Positions 1 through 7,076 of a DNA stretch of 11,933 bases are shown here, piece by piece. How positions within the stretch are numbered: position 1 is the stretch's first letter; each line of letters starts with the position of its first letter. The translations under genes were made by a program, and so were the position numbers. Source of the DNA: Nocardia sp. (GTDB lineage Bacteria; Actinomycetota; Actinomycetes; Mycobacteriales; Mycobacteriaceae); the NCBI GenBank assembly GCA_013361595.1, contig JABFXT010000629.1:1-11933 (forward strand). The letters run 5' to 3'. The notes under the pieces are model-generated. The model did not search any database. It was not told where the DNA came from and saw only the letters and a program-made list of their open reading frames with translations.

Positions 1-1
1 G

Positions 2-682
2 TTCATCGCCGAAGCGCACGAAGCCTACCTCGCGCGGATCGCCGGGTTTTCCACGGTCGGAGTCGCCCGTACCGGTCGGGACGCGTTGCGATCCGTGGCG
101 GCCGCCGCGGCCGCCGGGACACCGGTCGATCTGGTCCTGCTGGATATCGGACTGCCCGATATGAGCGGCCTGGAGGTGGCGGCGACACTGGTGGGGCAGC
201 GGCCCCGCCCGGACGTCATCGCGATCACCTCGGCCCGGGACCTGGCCATGGTCCGGGCGGCCGTCGCCCACGGTGTGGTGCTCTATCTACTGAAACCCTT
301 CACCTTCGCGGCCTTCCGGGACAAGCTCGAACGCTACCGTGAGTTCCACGGCGCGCTGCCGACCGGCGAGTCCGCGGCCACGCAGGACGATATCGATCAG
401 GCCCTGGCGGTACTTCGCACCCCCGCGCGGCAGGCCGGCACCCCGAAAGGAGTCGCACCGAACACCCTCGCCGAGATCAGCCGCGTGCTCCGCGGCGCAC
501 CGGACGGGCTCACCGCCGCCGATGCCGCGACGGCGATCGGCGTCTCCCGGATCACCGCCTGGCGCTACCTGGAACGCCTCGCGGAAGACGGTGTGGTGGT
601 GAGGCGTTCCGACTACGGCCGGACCGGACGACCTCGTACCCGCTACCGCTGGCGCGAAGCCCCGGGGCGGCAGCCGGGCTGA
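2..682 (+). CDS. CitB/DcuR-family response regulator, 5'-truncated by window edge
   Basis: The frame is open from base 2, so the start codon lies just outside the window. 226 residues are visible, and judging from the position of the phospho-acceptor only about 10 are missing. The receiver domain (fragment residues 1 to about 115) shows the phospho-acceptor Asp48 in LVLLDIGLPD and the conserved Lys98 in LLKPF. A C-terminal helix-turn-helix (about residues 150-220) reads TAADAATAIGVSRITAWRYL, typical of the CitB/DcuR/DpiA class, which pairs with a sensor kinase and controls uptake and use of di- and tricarboxylates. A cognate kinase would be expected upstream, outside the window. The role as a two-component DNA-binding regulator is well supported. 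The ligand class is inferred from family only. It converges on the next gene, stop to stop, with 6 bases between. Confidence 0.9.
   Translation, partial: FIAEAHEAYLARIAGFSTVGVARTGRDALRSVAAAAAAGTPVDLVLLDIGLPDMSGLEVAATLVGQRPRPDVIAITSARDLAMVRAAVAHGVVLYLLKPFTFAAFRDKLERYREFHGALPTGESAATQDDIDQALAVLRTPARQAGTPKGVAPNTLAEISRVLRGAPDGLTAADAATAIGVSRITAWRYLERLAEDGVVVRRSDYGRTGRPRTRYRWREAPGRQPG
658..680. terminator. possible hairpin at the convergent gene ends
   Basis: AGCCCCGG (658-665) can pair with CCGGGCT (674-680) with one bulged C, ending inside the stop codon of the response regulator. There is no T-run on either side. With only 6 bases between the two convergent stops, a shared bidirectional terminator here is plausible but weakly supported. 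Confidence 0.25.
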
Positions 683-688
683 CGCCGT

Positions 689-2359
689 TCAGGGGGTGGT
701 GAGCGCGCCGACCACTGCCGTGCCGAATTCGAGATCGTTGCTGCTCGGCAACACGGTGTAGCCGCCGCCGGTGCGCCGGCTGAGCGTACGCAGCGTATCG
801 GTGCCCTGGCCGCCGCCGACGACGATGACGTCCACCCGGATCGGTGCGGCCGGATCGCCCGCGTCTGCGACAGCGGCCAGCAGTTCTTCGCCGCTCGGCG
901 CGGACTCGTCGTCCGGCCCGTCGGTGACCAGCAGGATCGAATTGGTGCGCTCGGCCGCGTAGTTCTCGACCGCGTTCCGGTATGCCGCCAGCAGTGCCGG
1001 ATAGCATTCGTCGGAGTCGGTCGAGGTCGCTTCGATCGACCCGAGCGAGCCCATCAGCGTGCCGCGGTGCGCATCGTCGAGGCGGGCGGTATCGGCGATG
1101 ATCCGGTAGGGGTTGGCGCCGTCGACGTTCTTGCCGAAAGTCCAGATGCCCAGACCGAAATCGGGCGGCATCACATTCATGGTGGAGGCCAGCGCGCCCA
1201 CGGTGTTGGCCAGCCGGGTCAGCTCTCCCTCGGTGGTGCCCATCGAGGACGAGACGTCCAGCAGGGCGGTGGCCTGTACCCCCAACACCGGGTTGGTGAG
1301 CGCGGTACGGAGCCGGTCCAGCGCCGCGCGCGGCGGCGCGGCGACCTGCTGGGCCGGGGGAGCGGCGAACCCGGCCGCGATCAGTTCCCGCTGCTGATCG
1401 GGCCTGCGCAGATAATCGGCGAACAGACCGGCGAGGAGATTCTGCGTTTCGTCGACCCAGGGACCGGACATGATCGCGGCCGGGTAGTCGGCCACCGGTG
1501 CCGCCCCGGCGGGGACATAGGCGGTGGCGCTGCCGTTGGCCGCCAGCTGACGCTGGGTCACCGGTACGGCGTGTACCGCGGCCTCGGCCGGAGCGGCGGC
1601 CGACAGCGTCGTCATCGCGGCGGAGATATCGGCGGCCTCGGGCGCCGCGGCGGCCAGCCCCGAAACGGCCGAGATCGCCTGCCCGGATTTCGCGGCCTCC
1701 TCGGTCAGCGGCTCGGTGCCCGAGATCGCGCCCGCGACAGCGGTGGCGACGGCGACAGTGCTGTCACCCGGGGGGAGCGCCAGCTTCAACCCCGCCCAGC
1801 CCGGAAGCCCGATCTGGTCGAGCGAACCCTGTTGCAGCCGCGGCAGATCCGCCCACGAGGTCTGGGTGGCGGCCAGCGCGTGCCGCAGGATCTCCGGAAC
1901 GGCCAGCACGATCGGGCTGGACGCGATCGACTGCGGGGTGCCCTCGATCAGACCCGGCACCCGCATGGATTCGATATCGCGGCCGGAGACCGGGATCCAC
2001 AGACCCGGCCGCGGGCCGAGCACGGGGTTCCAGGTGGCATTCGAGGTGAAAGCGGCCACCATATCCGTGGCGGGCCGTTCGGTGACGGCGACCTTCGCGC
2101 AGTGGTCCCGCACGATCGGGCCCGTTTCGTTGTAGCGGTCCGCGATGGTGCGGACCGGATCGGCGATATCCGGATCGACGGTGACGTCGAGGACGGCCTC
2201 GCCTTCCATGCACGTGCCGGTGGACGCTCGGTCCGCCGGATCCGCGCCCATTCGTGAACAGCCGAAAACGACTGCGACCAGGACCACTACGATAACCGCC
2301 GCGATCACCGGTCCCTTGCTCGATCTCCGGGAAGAACCGGTGCTGCGATGGGTACCCAC
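689..2359 (-). CDS. membrane-anchored solute-binding/vWFA domain protein
   Basis: 556 residues, GTG start. An in-frame TGA three codons upstream fixes this as the most upstream possible start. The basic polar N-terminus (1-16) is followed by a hydrophobic segment (about 17-33) that ends in V-F-G-Cys34. This could be an imperfect lipobox or an uncleaved anchor, so the bulk is probably outside the cell. Residues about 50-335 resemble an extracellular solute-binding fold. Residues about 360-556 are a von Willebrand factor A domain with a complete MIDAS: Asp368-x-Ser370-x-Ser372 in LLDVSSSMG, a Thr near 446, and Thr479-Asp480-Gly481. Such two-domain proteins are common in Nocardia and mycobacteria, and their ligands are unknown to me. 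It is separated from the upstream whiB-like gene by a strong hairpin, and no good Shine-Dalgarno precedes the GTG, which suggests a separate, leaderless transcript. Confidence 0.88.
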   Translation of the reverse strand: MGTHRSTGSSRRSSKGPVIAAVIVVVLVAVVFGCSRMGADPADRASTGTCMEGEAVLDVTVDPDIADPVRTIADRYNETGPIVRDHCAKVAVTERPATDMVAAFTSNATWNPVLGPRPGLWIPVSGRDIESMRVPGLIEGTPQSIASSPIVLAVPEILRHALAATQTSWADLPRLQQGSLDQIGLPGWAGLKLALPPGDSTVAVATAVAGAISGTEPLTEEAAKSGQAISAVSGLAAAAPEAADISAAMTTLSAAAPAEAAVHAVPVTQRQLAANGSATAYVPAGAAPVADYPAAIMSGPWVDETQNLLAGLFADYLRRPDQQRELIAAGFAAPPAQQVAAPPRAALDRLRTALTNPVLGVQATALLDVSSSMGTTEGELTRLANTVGALASTMNVMPPDFGLGIWTFGKNVDGANPYRIIADTARLDDAHRGTLMGSLGSIEATSTDSDECYPALLAAYRNAVENYAAERTNSILLVTDGPDDESAPSGEELLAAVADAGDPAAPIRVDVIVVGGGQGTDTLRTLSRRTGGGYTVLPSSNDLEFGTAVVGALTTP

Positions 2360-2367
2360 GGGCAGTC

Positions 2368-2373
2368 AGTCTA
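2368..2373 (-). promoter_or_regulatory. -10-like TAGACT, leaderless start of the vWFA gene
   Basis: Read on the minus strand, TAGACT fits the actinobacterial TANNNT -10 rule and ends 8 bases before the GTG at 2359. Transcription would begin at or within a base or two of the start codon. No purine-rich ribosome site lies at normal spacing, since AGGA is 17 bases away. No convincing -35 is visible. Confidence 0.5.
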
Positions 2374-2412
2374 TGGTCCTGAACCGCTCGGTGACGCACC
2401 ACGGTCACGACG

Positions 2413-2441
2413 GTGGGGCCGTGCTCACCGCACGGCCCCAC
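2413..2441 (-). terminator. strong hairpin downstream of the HNH-whiB-like unit
   Basis: A perfect 11-bp stem: GTGGGGCCGTG (2413-2423) and CACGGCCCCAC (2431-2441) around a 7-base loop. It begins 26 bases past the whiB-like stop codon on the minus strand. No T-run follows, as is usual in GC-rich actinobacteria. It probably insulates the downstream vWFA gene from the HNH-whiB-like transcript. Confidence 0.65.
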
Positions 2442-2467
2442 AGTGCCTCCGACCAGCTTCGATCCGG

Positions 2468-2716
2468 CTATTCCCGGATCATCGTGCCCCGGTCGAATTC
2501 CTGCCCGCCCCACACGCCGGATTGTCCGGTGCGCTCGGCGAACCTCCGGCAGTCCTGCCGGATCGGGCAGCGCCCGCACACTTCCCGCGCATAGGCGAAA
2601 TCCTGGGACGGATAGGGAAACCACGCCTCGTGGTTCGGGTCACCGCGACAGGCGGCCCGGTGCCAGCCGCGGCTGTCGGAGACGGGCAGCAGATCTGCCA
2701 GAACTTCGACGGTCAT
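2468..2716 (-). CDS. WhiB-like (Wbl) iron-sulfur protein with short C-terminus
   Basis: 82 residues, ATG start behind a near-perfect Shine-Dalgarno. The Wbl signature is complete: Cys23, then Cys47-x2-Cys50-x5-Cys56 (CGRCPIRQDC), and the GVWGG turn at 67-71. Wbl proteins carry an oxygen- and NO-sensitive [4Fe-4S] cluster, and many act by contacting the primary sigma factor. The protein ends 11 residues after GVWGG with no Arg/Lys-rich tail, which in canonical Wbl proteins such as WhiB1 binds DNA. Here the tail is QEFDRGTMIRE, with no basic cluster. The ATG overlaps the TGA of the upstream HNH gene (ATGA), so translation is probably coupled. The family call is firm. A transcription role is uncertain because of the missing basic tail. 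Confidence 0.93.
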   Translation of the reverse strand: MTVEVLADLLPVSDSRGWHRAACRGDPNHEAWFPYPSQDFAYAREVCGRCPIRQDCRRFAERTGQSGVWGGQEFDRGTMIRE

Positions 2717-3306
2717 CTCGATCCCCTCCTTTCGTGGATCGCCTCGGTATCGGTCGTGGTCGCGAGTTGCCGCCAGATCCGCCGCTGCGCACGGGCCAGC
2801 GGGTCCGGCGGCCGGGGCTGCCAGAGCAGCCGCATCCCGGCCTCCTCCGGGGTGCGGTCGGCTTTGCCGGTATTGCAGGCCCCACAGCAGGCGATGAGGT
2901 TCTCCCACGTGTTGGGTCCGCCCCGGCTGCGCGGCCGGATGTGGTCGACGGTGTATGCCCCGGCGCCGCAGTACCCGCACCGGTTCCCGTCTCGTCGCAG
3001 GATCGCGGCGTGCGTGGCACGGCCCTCGGGCCGGTGGACGGAGATATGTGCCAGGTAGCGGTACCGGACCAGCCGGACGGTCTCGGGCAACATGATCTCG
3101 GTGTGCTGGGACCGGATCGGGAAATGCGGCTGCCGCACCACCACGGATTCGGCGATTCCGCTGGTGAGAAGTACCACCGCGCGGTCGGCGGGGATCCGGG
3201 CCAGCGCCTCGTAGCTGGCGTTGAGCACCAGTACCCGGGCTCGTATCCAGTTGTCCGGAGTGAGCGTCGCCGGTTCGGCGACAGCGGATATCGGCATGGG
3301 GATCAC
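2713..3306 (-). CDS. HNH endonuclease family protein
   Basis: 197 residues from a GTG start. An in-frame ATG three codons later (3297) is an alternative, and neither has a strong ribosome site. The N-terminal part has RVLVLNASYEAL (23-34), the hallmark lead-in of this actinobacterial HNH group. The nuclease core spans about 100-150: zinc ligands Cys110-x2-Cys113 and Cys141-x2-Cys144, catalytic Asp121-His122 in DHIRPRSRGG, then N-x-W-x-N (132-136) and CNTGK. All core residues are present, so it should be active as a metal-dependent nuclease. It overlaps the whiB-like gene by 4 bases (ATGA) and lies 58 bases downstream of a small ORF on the same strand. Its biological target is unknown. No methylase or restriction partner is present, and no phage genes surround it. 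Confidence 0.93.
   Translation of the reverse strand: MIPMPISAVAEPATLTPDNWIRARVLVLNASYEALARIPADRAVVLLTSGIAESVVVRQPHFPIRSQHTEIMLPETVRLVRYRYLAHISVHRPEGRATHAAILRRDGNRCGYCGAGAYTVDHIRPRSRGGPNTWENLIACCGACNTGKADRTPEEAGMRLLWQPRPPDPLARAQRRIWRQLATTTDTEAIHERRGSR
2723..2732 (-). promoter_or_regulatory. ribosome binding site of the whiB-like gene
   Basis: AAAGGAGGGG on the minus strand, 6 bases before the ATG at 2716 and inside the 3' end of the HNH gene. It decides the whiB-like start and shows the gene can recruit its own ribosomes despite the ATGA overlap. Confidence 0.85.
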
Positions 3307-3364
3307 CAGGTTTCGACGGCCCGGGACAGCCGGGACTACAACAGGAGCGGGAGAAGGCGGGCGG

Positions 3365-3529
3365 TCAGCGCCGCTGCGGGAGGAGCCGGTCGATCATCAG
3401 GTCGCCGACGGCGGGTTTCGGCTGCCGCAACGGTTCGCCGCGGACGCTCATCGGCCGGTTCGGTGCGCCGGCGCACAGCGCCGATTCGGCGTTCGACCGG
3501 GTATCACCGGCCGGTGCGACTGGATACAA
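3365..3529 (-). CDS. small ORF, 54 aa, hypothetical protein
   Basis: I do not recognise this protein. A TTG start is proposed because AAGGGAGGAG (3544-3535 on the minus strand) sits 5 bases upstream. The reading frame stays open further upstream, but nothing there offers a comparable ribosome site. By my count about 45 of 54 codons end in G or C, close to genuine genes here. The product is hydrophilic and Pro/Arg-rich, starts (M)YPVAPAGDTRSN and ends in a charged MIDRLLPQRR. It has one Cys and no membrane segment or signal peptide. It is the first gene of the run leading to the HNH and whiB-like genes, with a 58-base gap to HNH and no obvious terminator between. A role as partner or leader peptide is conjecture. 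Confidence 0.55.
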   Translation of the reverse strand: MYPVAPAGDTRSNAESALCAGAPNRPMSVRGEPLRQPKPAVGDLMIDRLLPQRR

Positions 3530-3534
3530 GACCA

Positions 3535-3544
3535 CTCCTCCCTT
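3535..3544 (-). promoter_or_regulatory. ribosome binding site of the small ORF
   Basis: AAGGGAGGAG on the minus strand, 5 bases before the TTG at 3529. It is the main evidence for choosing this unusual start. An in-frame GTG overlaps its last G and is too close to be used. Confidence 0.6.
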
Positions 3545-3812
3545 CTCTGTGTCGTAGACCTGCCGGGGCGGCGGGCCGGATGGAATACATGGTGGCACAG
3601 GGCAGTAGCGATTGTCGGCCCATTTTTCCGGCACCGGACCGTGGTGGTGACCGCACCGGTCACCGGTGTCGCCCCCGGACGCGTCCGCGCGGGGGATGAA
3701 AACGCCGTGCGGACGGCATCGCGGAGTCCCGTTTCCGGCTGTCCCGCCGGAGTAGAGTCCGGGCCGGGCCGTCCGCCCCGCCCACGTGATCACCCGGCGA
3801 TCGGAGTACCGC

Positions 3813-3828
3813 TACCGGTCGGTAACAT
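3813..3828 (+). promoter_or_regulatory. candidate glcB promoter and overlapping operator
   Basis: TACCG-GT-CGGTA (3813-3824) is an inverted repeat whose right arm overlaps TAACAT (3823-3828), a TANNNT-type -10. An outer GTACC (3806-3810) loosely mirrors GGTAAC. The implied 5' leader is about 40 bases. No good -35 is seen. A repressor or activator of the glyoxylate shunt could bind here, but this is inference from symmetry and position. Confidence 0.35.
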
Positions 3829-3874
3829 AAACGTCGACTTTCCACCCGTTATTTCGCGGAAGTGAGGCACGTAG

Positions 3875-6064
3875 ATGACAGAGCGGAAAAAGGTCGGCGG
3901 GCTCGAGGTTGCCACCGTTCTCCACGACTTCGTAGAGAACGAGGCGCTCCCCGGCACCGGCGTCGATTCCGCCGCGTTCTGGGCCGGCGCCGAGCGGATC
4001 ATCACCGAATTCGCTCCGCGTAACCGGGCCCTGCTGGCCGAACGCGACGAGATCCAGGGCAAGCTCGACGCCTGGCACAGCGAACACCCGGGCGCGAACT
4101 ACGACAAAGCGGCCTACAAGCAGTTCCTGGTCGAGATCGGCTACCTGCGTCCCGAGCCCGCCGACTTCGGTATCGGTACCACCGGCGTCGACGACGAGAT
4201 CAGCAGCACCGCCGGTCCGCAGCTCGTGGTCCCCGTGAGCAACGCGCGCTTCGCGATCAACGCCGCCAACGCCCGCTGGGGATCGCTCTACGACGCGCTC
4301 TACGGCACCGACGCCATCCCGGAGACCGGCGGCGCCGAGAAGGGCCGCGGCTACAACCGGGTGCGCGGGGACAAGGTCATCGAATGGGCCCGCAACTTCC
4401 TCGATGATTCGGTCACCCTGATCACCGGTTCGCATATCGGCTCGACCTCCTACGCGATCGTCGACGGCGAGCTCGAGGTCGGCCTGGAGGACGGCACCAC
4501 CATCGGCCTGGCCGATGCCGGTCAGCTGGTGGGCTATCTCGGTGATCCGGCGGCCCCGACGTCGATCCTGCTGAAGAACAACGGCCTGCACATCGAGATC
4601 CAGATCGATCCGGAATCGCCGATCGGCAGCACCGACACCGCCGGTGTCAAGGATGTGGTCATCGAATCCGCGGTCACCACGATCATGGACTTCGAGGATT
4701 CCGTGGCCGCGGTGGACGCCGAGGACAAGACCCACTGCTACCGCAACTGGCTCGGCCTGATGAAGGGCGATCTCGCCGAAGAGGTCACCAAGGGCGGCAA
4801 AACGTTCACCCGCACGATGAACCCGGACCGGGTCTACACCGCCCTGGACGGTTCGGAGTACACGGTGCACGGCCGGTCGCTGTTGTTCGTCCGCAATGTC
4901 GGCCATCTGATGACCAGTGACGCGATCCTGGACGCCGACGGCAACGAGGTGCCCGAGGGCATCCTGGACGGCATCGTCACCTCGCTGATCGCCAAGCATT
5001 CGCTGCGCGCGGATGTGGCGCTGACCAACAGCCGCACCGGATCGGTGTACATCGTGAAGCCGAAGATGCACGGTCCGGACGAGGTCGCCTTCACCAACGA
5101 TCTGTTCGCCGCGGTCGAGGATGTGCTGGAGCTGCCGCGCAACACGCTCAAGGTCGGCATCATGGACGAGGAACGCCGCACCACGGTGAACCTGAAGGCG
5201 TGCATCGATGCCGCCGCCGACCGCGTGGTGTTCATCAATACCGGGTTCCTGGACCGCACCGGCGACGAGATCCACACCTCCATGGAGGCGGGTCCGATGA
5301 TCCGCAAGGCCGAGATGAAGACCCAGCGCTGGATCCTGGCCTACGAGGACTGGAACGTCGATACCGGTATCGCGACCGGTCTGCCGCACAAGGCGCAGAT
5401 CGGCAAGGGTATGTGGGCCATGCCCGATCTGATGGCCGGGATGCTCGAGCAGAAGATCGGTCACCCCAAGGCCGGCGCGACCACCGCCTGGGTGCCGTCG
5501 CCGACCGCGGCCACCCTGCACGCCACCCACTACCATCTGGTCGACGTGTTCAAGCGGCAGGCCGAGATCGCCAAGGGCGGCCCGCGGGCGAGCGTCGACG
5601 ATATCCTGCAGATCCCGCTGGCCGCGGACACCAACTGGTCCGACGAGGAGAAGCAGCAGGAGCTGGACAACAACTCGCAGTCCATCCTCGGCTACGTGGT
5701 GCGCTGGATCGACCAGGGCGTCGGCTGCTCCAAGGTCCCCGATATCTCCGATATCGCGTTGATGGAGGACCGGGCCACCCTGCGGATCTCGAGCCAGCTG
5801 ATGGCGAACTGGCTCCGGCACGGCGTGGTCACCACCGACGAGGTGGTGGCGAGCCTGGAGCGGATGGCGCCCGTGGTCGACCGGCAGAATGCCGGTGACC
5901 CCGCCTACCGTCCGCTGGCGCCCGATTTCGCGGGCAGTGTGGCGTTCCAGGCCGCGAAGGAGCTGATCCTCGACGGTACCGCCCAGCCGAACGGTTATAC
6001 CGAGCCGATCCTGCACCGCCGCCGCCGCGAGGCCAAGGCCCTGGCGGGTAAGAACGAGGCGTGA
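3875..6064 (+). CDS. glcB: malate synthase G
   Basis: 729 residues, close to the 720-740 usual for isoform G. It condenses glyoxylate with acetyl-CoA to malate and CoA in the cytoplasm, the second step of the glyoxylate shunt used during growth on acetate or fatty acids. The sequence closely follows mycobacterial GlcB throughout. Catalytic residues are in place: Arg340 (FVRNVGHLM), Glu432 and Asp460 as magnesium ligands ([27 protein letters not shown]), Cys618 near the CoA site (GVGCSKVPD) and the general base Asp632 ([13 protein letters not shown]). The C-terminus keeps [16 protein letters not shown]. The ATG start has GAGG 8 bases upstream. It appears monocistronic: a long hairpin follows the stop, and isocitrate lyase is not adjacent. 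Confidence 0.98.
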   Translation: MTERKKVGGLEVATVLHDFVENEALPGTGVDSAAFWAGAERIITEFAPRNRALLAERDEIQGKLDAWHSEHPGANYDKAAYKQFLVEIGYLRPEPADFGIGTTGVDDEISSTAGPQLVVPVSNARFAINAANARWGSLYDALYGTDAIPETGGAEKGRGYNRVRGDKVIEWARNFLDDSVTLITGSHIGSTSYAIVDGELEVGLEDGTTIGLADAGQLVGYLGDPAAPTSILLKNNGLHIEIQIDPESPIGSTDTAGVKDVVIESAVTTIMDFEDSVAAVDAEDKTHCYRNWLGLMKGDLAEEVTKGGKTFTRTMNPDRVYTALDGSEYTVHGRSLLFVRNVGHLMTSDAILDADGNEVPEGILDGIVTSLIAKHSLRADVALTNSRTGSVYIVKPKMHGPDEVAFTNDLFAAVEDVLELPRNTLKVGIMDEERRTTVNLKACIDAAADRVVFINTGFLDRTGDEIHTSMEAGPMIRKAEMKTQRWILAYEDWNVDTGIATGLPHKAQIGKGMWAMPDLMAGMLEQKIGHPKAGATTAWVPSPTAATLHATHYHLVDVFKRQAEIAKGGPRASVDDILQIPLAADTNWSDEEKQQELDNNSQSILGYVVRWIDQGVGCSKVPDISDIALMEDRATLRISSQLMANWLRHGVVTTDEVVASLERMAPVVDRQNAGDPAYRPLAPDFAGSVAFQAAKELILDGTAQPNGYTEPILHRRRREAKALAGKNEA

Positions 6065-6086
6065 GTATCGCGTAACCGCTTGACCA

Positions 6087-6123
6087 CGTAGTCCCCGACC
6101 GCCCCGAGCGGCCGGGGACTGCG
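6087..6123 (+). terminator. long hairpin terminator of glcB
   Basis: Outer arms AGTCCCCG (6090-6097) and CGGGGACT (6113-6120) are perfect and extend three more pairs, including one G-U. After an A/C mismatch, CCGC and GCGG pair around a CCCGA loop. The hairpin begins 23 bases past the glcB stop. There is no long T-run, only GCGTGTTCTC. Confidence 0.8.
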
Positions 6124-6197
6124 TGTTCTCCGGACCTGTACGCCGGCGCCGGACGCTCGCCGGAATGCGCGCGGTAGGTGGTGGCGTTGCCCGGAAC

Positions 6198-6956
6198 ATG
6201 AAGGTTTTGATCGTCTACGCACACCCGGAACCGGATTCGCTTACCGGGGCCCTGAAAGACGTGGCTGTCGAACAACTCCGGTCCGACGGCCACGAGGTCC
6301 GGATAACCGACCTCTACGCCATGGGCTGGAAGGCCCATGCCGACGCCGGCGATTTCGGTGCGGTGGACGAGACGAACTTCATGCTGGCTTCGGGGGAGGC
6401 CTTCGAGAACGGGACGTTGAGCGCTGATATCCGCGCCGAACAGGAAAAACTGCTGTGGGCCGAAACAGTCCTGCTGCACTTTCCGCTCTGGTGGTTCTCC
6501 ATGCCGGCCATTCTCAAGGGCTGGGTGGATCGAGTGTTCACCTGCGGATTCGCCTATGGGGCGGGGGGTACCGCGATCCCGCGCTACGGTGACGGTGTCC
6601 TGGCCGGGCGCCGCGCCATGCTGGTGGTCGCGGTCGGCGGCCGGGAGCCGGCGTATTCCGATCGCGGAATCAACGGTCCGATAGCGGATCTGCTGTTCCC
6701 CATTCAGCACGGCATCCTGTACTACCCGGGTATGGAGGTGCTGCCGCCGTTCGTCGTGCACGGTGCCATCCGGGTGGACGACGAACGGTTCGGTCTGCTC
6801 GCCGACGATCTGCGAAAGCGCCTGGCGGAACTCGAACAGGCCGAACCGATCCGATACCGGCGCCAGGCCGGTGGTGACTACGATCACGGGCTCCGGCTGG
6901 AATCGGGTCGCGAGGAGCCCGGAGCTTCCGGATTCGGGCTGCACATCGCGTCGTGA
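6198..6956 (+). CDS. flavodoxin-fold NAD(P)H oxidoreductase (Flavodoxin_2 family)
   Basis: 252 residues. The ATG at 6198 is chosen because MKVLIVYAHPEPDSLTGAL is the classic N-terminus of the NAD(P)H:quinone oxidoreductase/KefF-like family. In-frame upstream ATGs (6123, 6165) would add Arg/Gly-rich residues foreign to the family. Residues 1-20 form the flavin-phosphate loop and HFPLWWFSMPAILKGWVDRVF (94-114) is the family's flavin-contacting segment. GFAYG (117-121) and GILYYPGMEVLPPF (172-185) follow. It is expected to be a cytoplasmic FMN/FAD enzyme that reduces quinones or similar electrophiles by two electrons. The C-terminal about 35 residues (from 218) are polar and family-atypical. AGGTGG lies about 15 bases upstream of the ATG, a weak ribosome site. 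It sits after the glcB terminator and 168 bases before hypX. The physiological substrate is unknown. Confidence 0.9.
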   Translation: MKVLIVYAHPEPDSLTGALKDVAVEQLRSDGHEVRITDLYAMGWKAHADAGDFGAVDETNFMLASGEAFENGTLSADIRAEQEKLLWAETVLLHFPLWWFSMPAILKGWVDRVFTCGFAYGAGGTAIPRYGDGVLAGRRAMLVVAVGGREPAYSDRGINGPIADLLFPIQHGILYYPGMEVLPPFVVHGAIRVDDERFGLLADDLRKRLAELEQAEPIRYRRQAGGDYDHGLRLESGREEPGASGFGLHIAS

Positions 6957-6962
6957 GGCGGT

Positions 6963-6986
6963 GCCGGCGGGAGCGCCGCGGCCGGC
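6963..6986 (+). terminator. possible hairpin after the oxidoreductase gene
   Basis: GCCGGC (6963-6968) and GCCGGC (6981-6986) can pair around a 12-base GC-rich loop, starting 6 bases after the stop codon. There is no T-run. In DNA this rich in GC such pairs also occur by chance. Confidence 0.3.
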
Positions 6987-7076
6987 GACCGCTATTACGT
7001 TCGCGCCGTGGGCCGTCGGTGGGGGGCCTCGGGCTGCGAGCCGGTCGGCGCAGGACTAGCTTGGTCGAGTCGAGAC

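Larger units (their letters stand above)
3530..3874. other. divergent intergenic region between the small ORF and glcB
   Basis: 345 bases with no convincing gene; overlapping frames are open only because of high GC. It must hold promoters for both directions. Visible structure: a tandem CACCGGT (3654-3660, 3661-3667); a perfect palindrome GGACGCGTCC (3677-3686) flanked by CCCCC (3672-3676) and GGGGG (3691-3695); and a TACCG/CGGTA inverted repeat next to a -10-like TAACAT close to glcB. I could not place a convincing promoter for the leftward genes. Confidence 0.5.

Noticed and set aside
1067-2257. 396-codon open frame on the plus strand opposite the vWFA gene
   Set aside because: Composition is Gly/Arg/His-rich with no domain, while the minus-strand frame has a membrane segment and an intact MIDAS.
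3448-3793. longer minus-strand ORFs in the region upstream of glcB, including an N-terminal extension of the small ORF
   Set aside because: No ribosome site, no recognisable domains and Arg/Pro-rich composition. Only the segment from the TTG at 3529 has supporting signals.
5200-5898. 232-codon plus-strand frame inside glcB
   Set aside because: It is an alternative-frame shadow of the malate synthase coding sequence without a start signal or domain.
6123-6197. upstream starts for the NAD(P)H oxidoreductase (ATG 6123 or 6165)
   Set aside because: The added residues are Arg/Gly-rich and precede the conserved MKVLIVYAHPEP; the 6123 start also abuts the glcB terminator.
3812-6199. 795-codon open frame on the minus strand opposite glcB
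   Set aside because: It mirrors glcB exactly, its product is His/Gly/Arg/Val-rich low-complexity, and the plus-strand frame encodes an unmistakable malate synthase. Antisense open frames are expected at this GC content.
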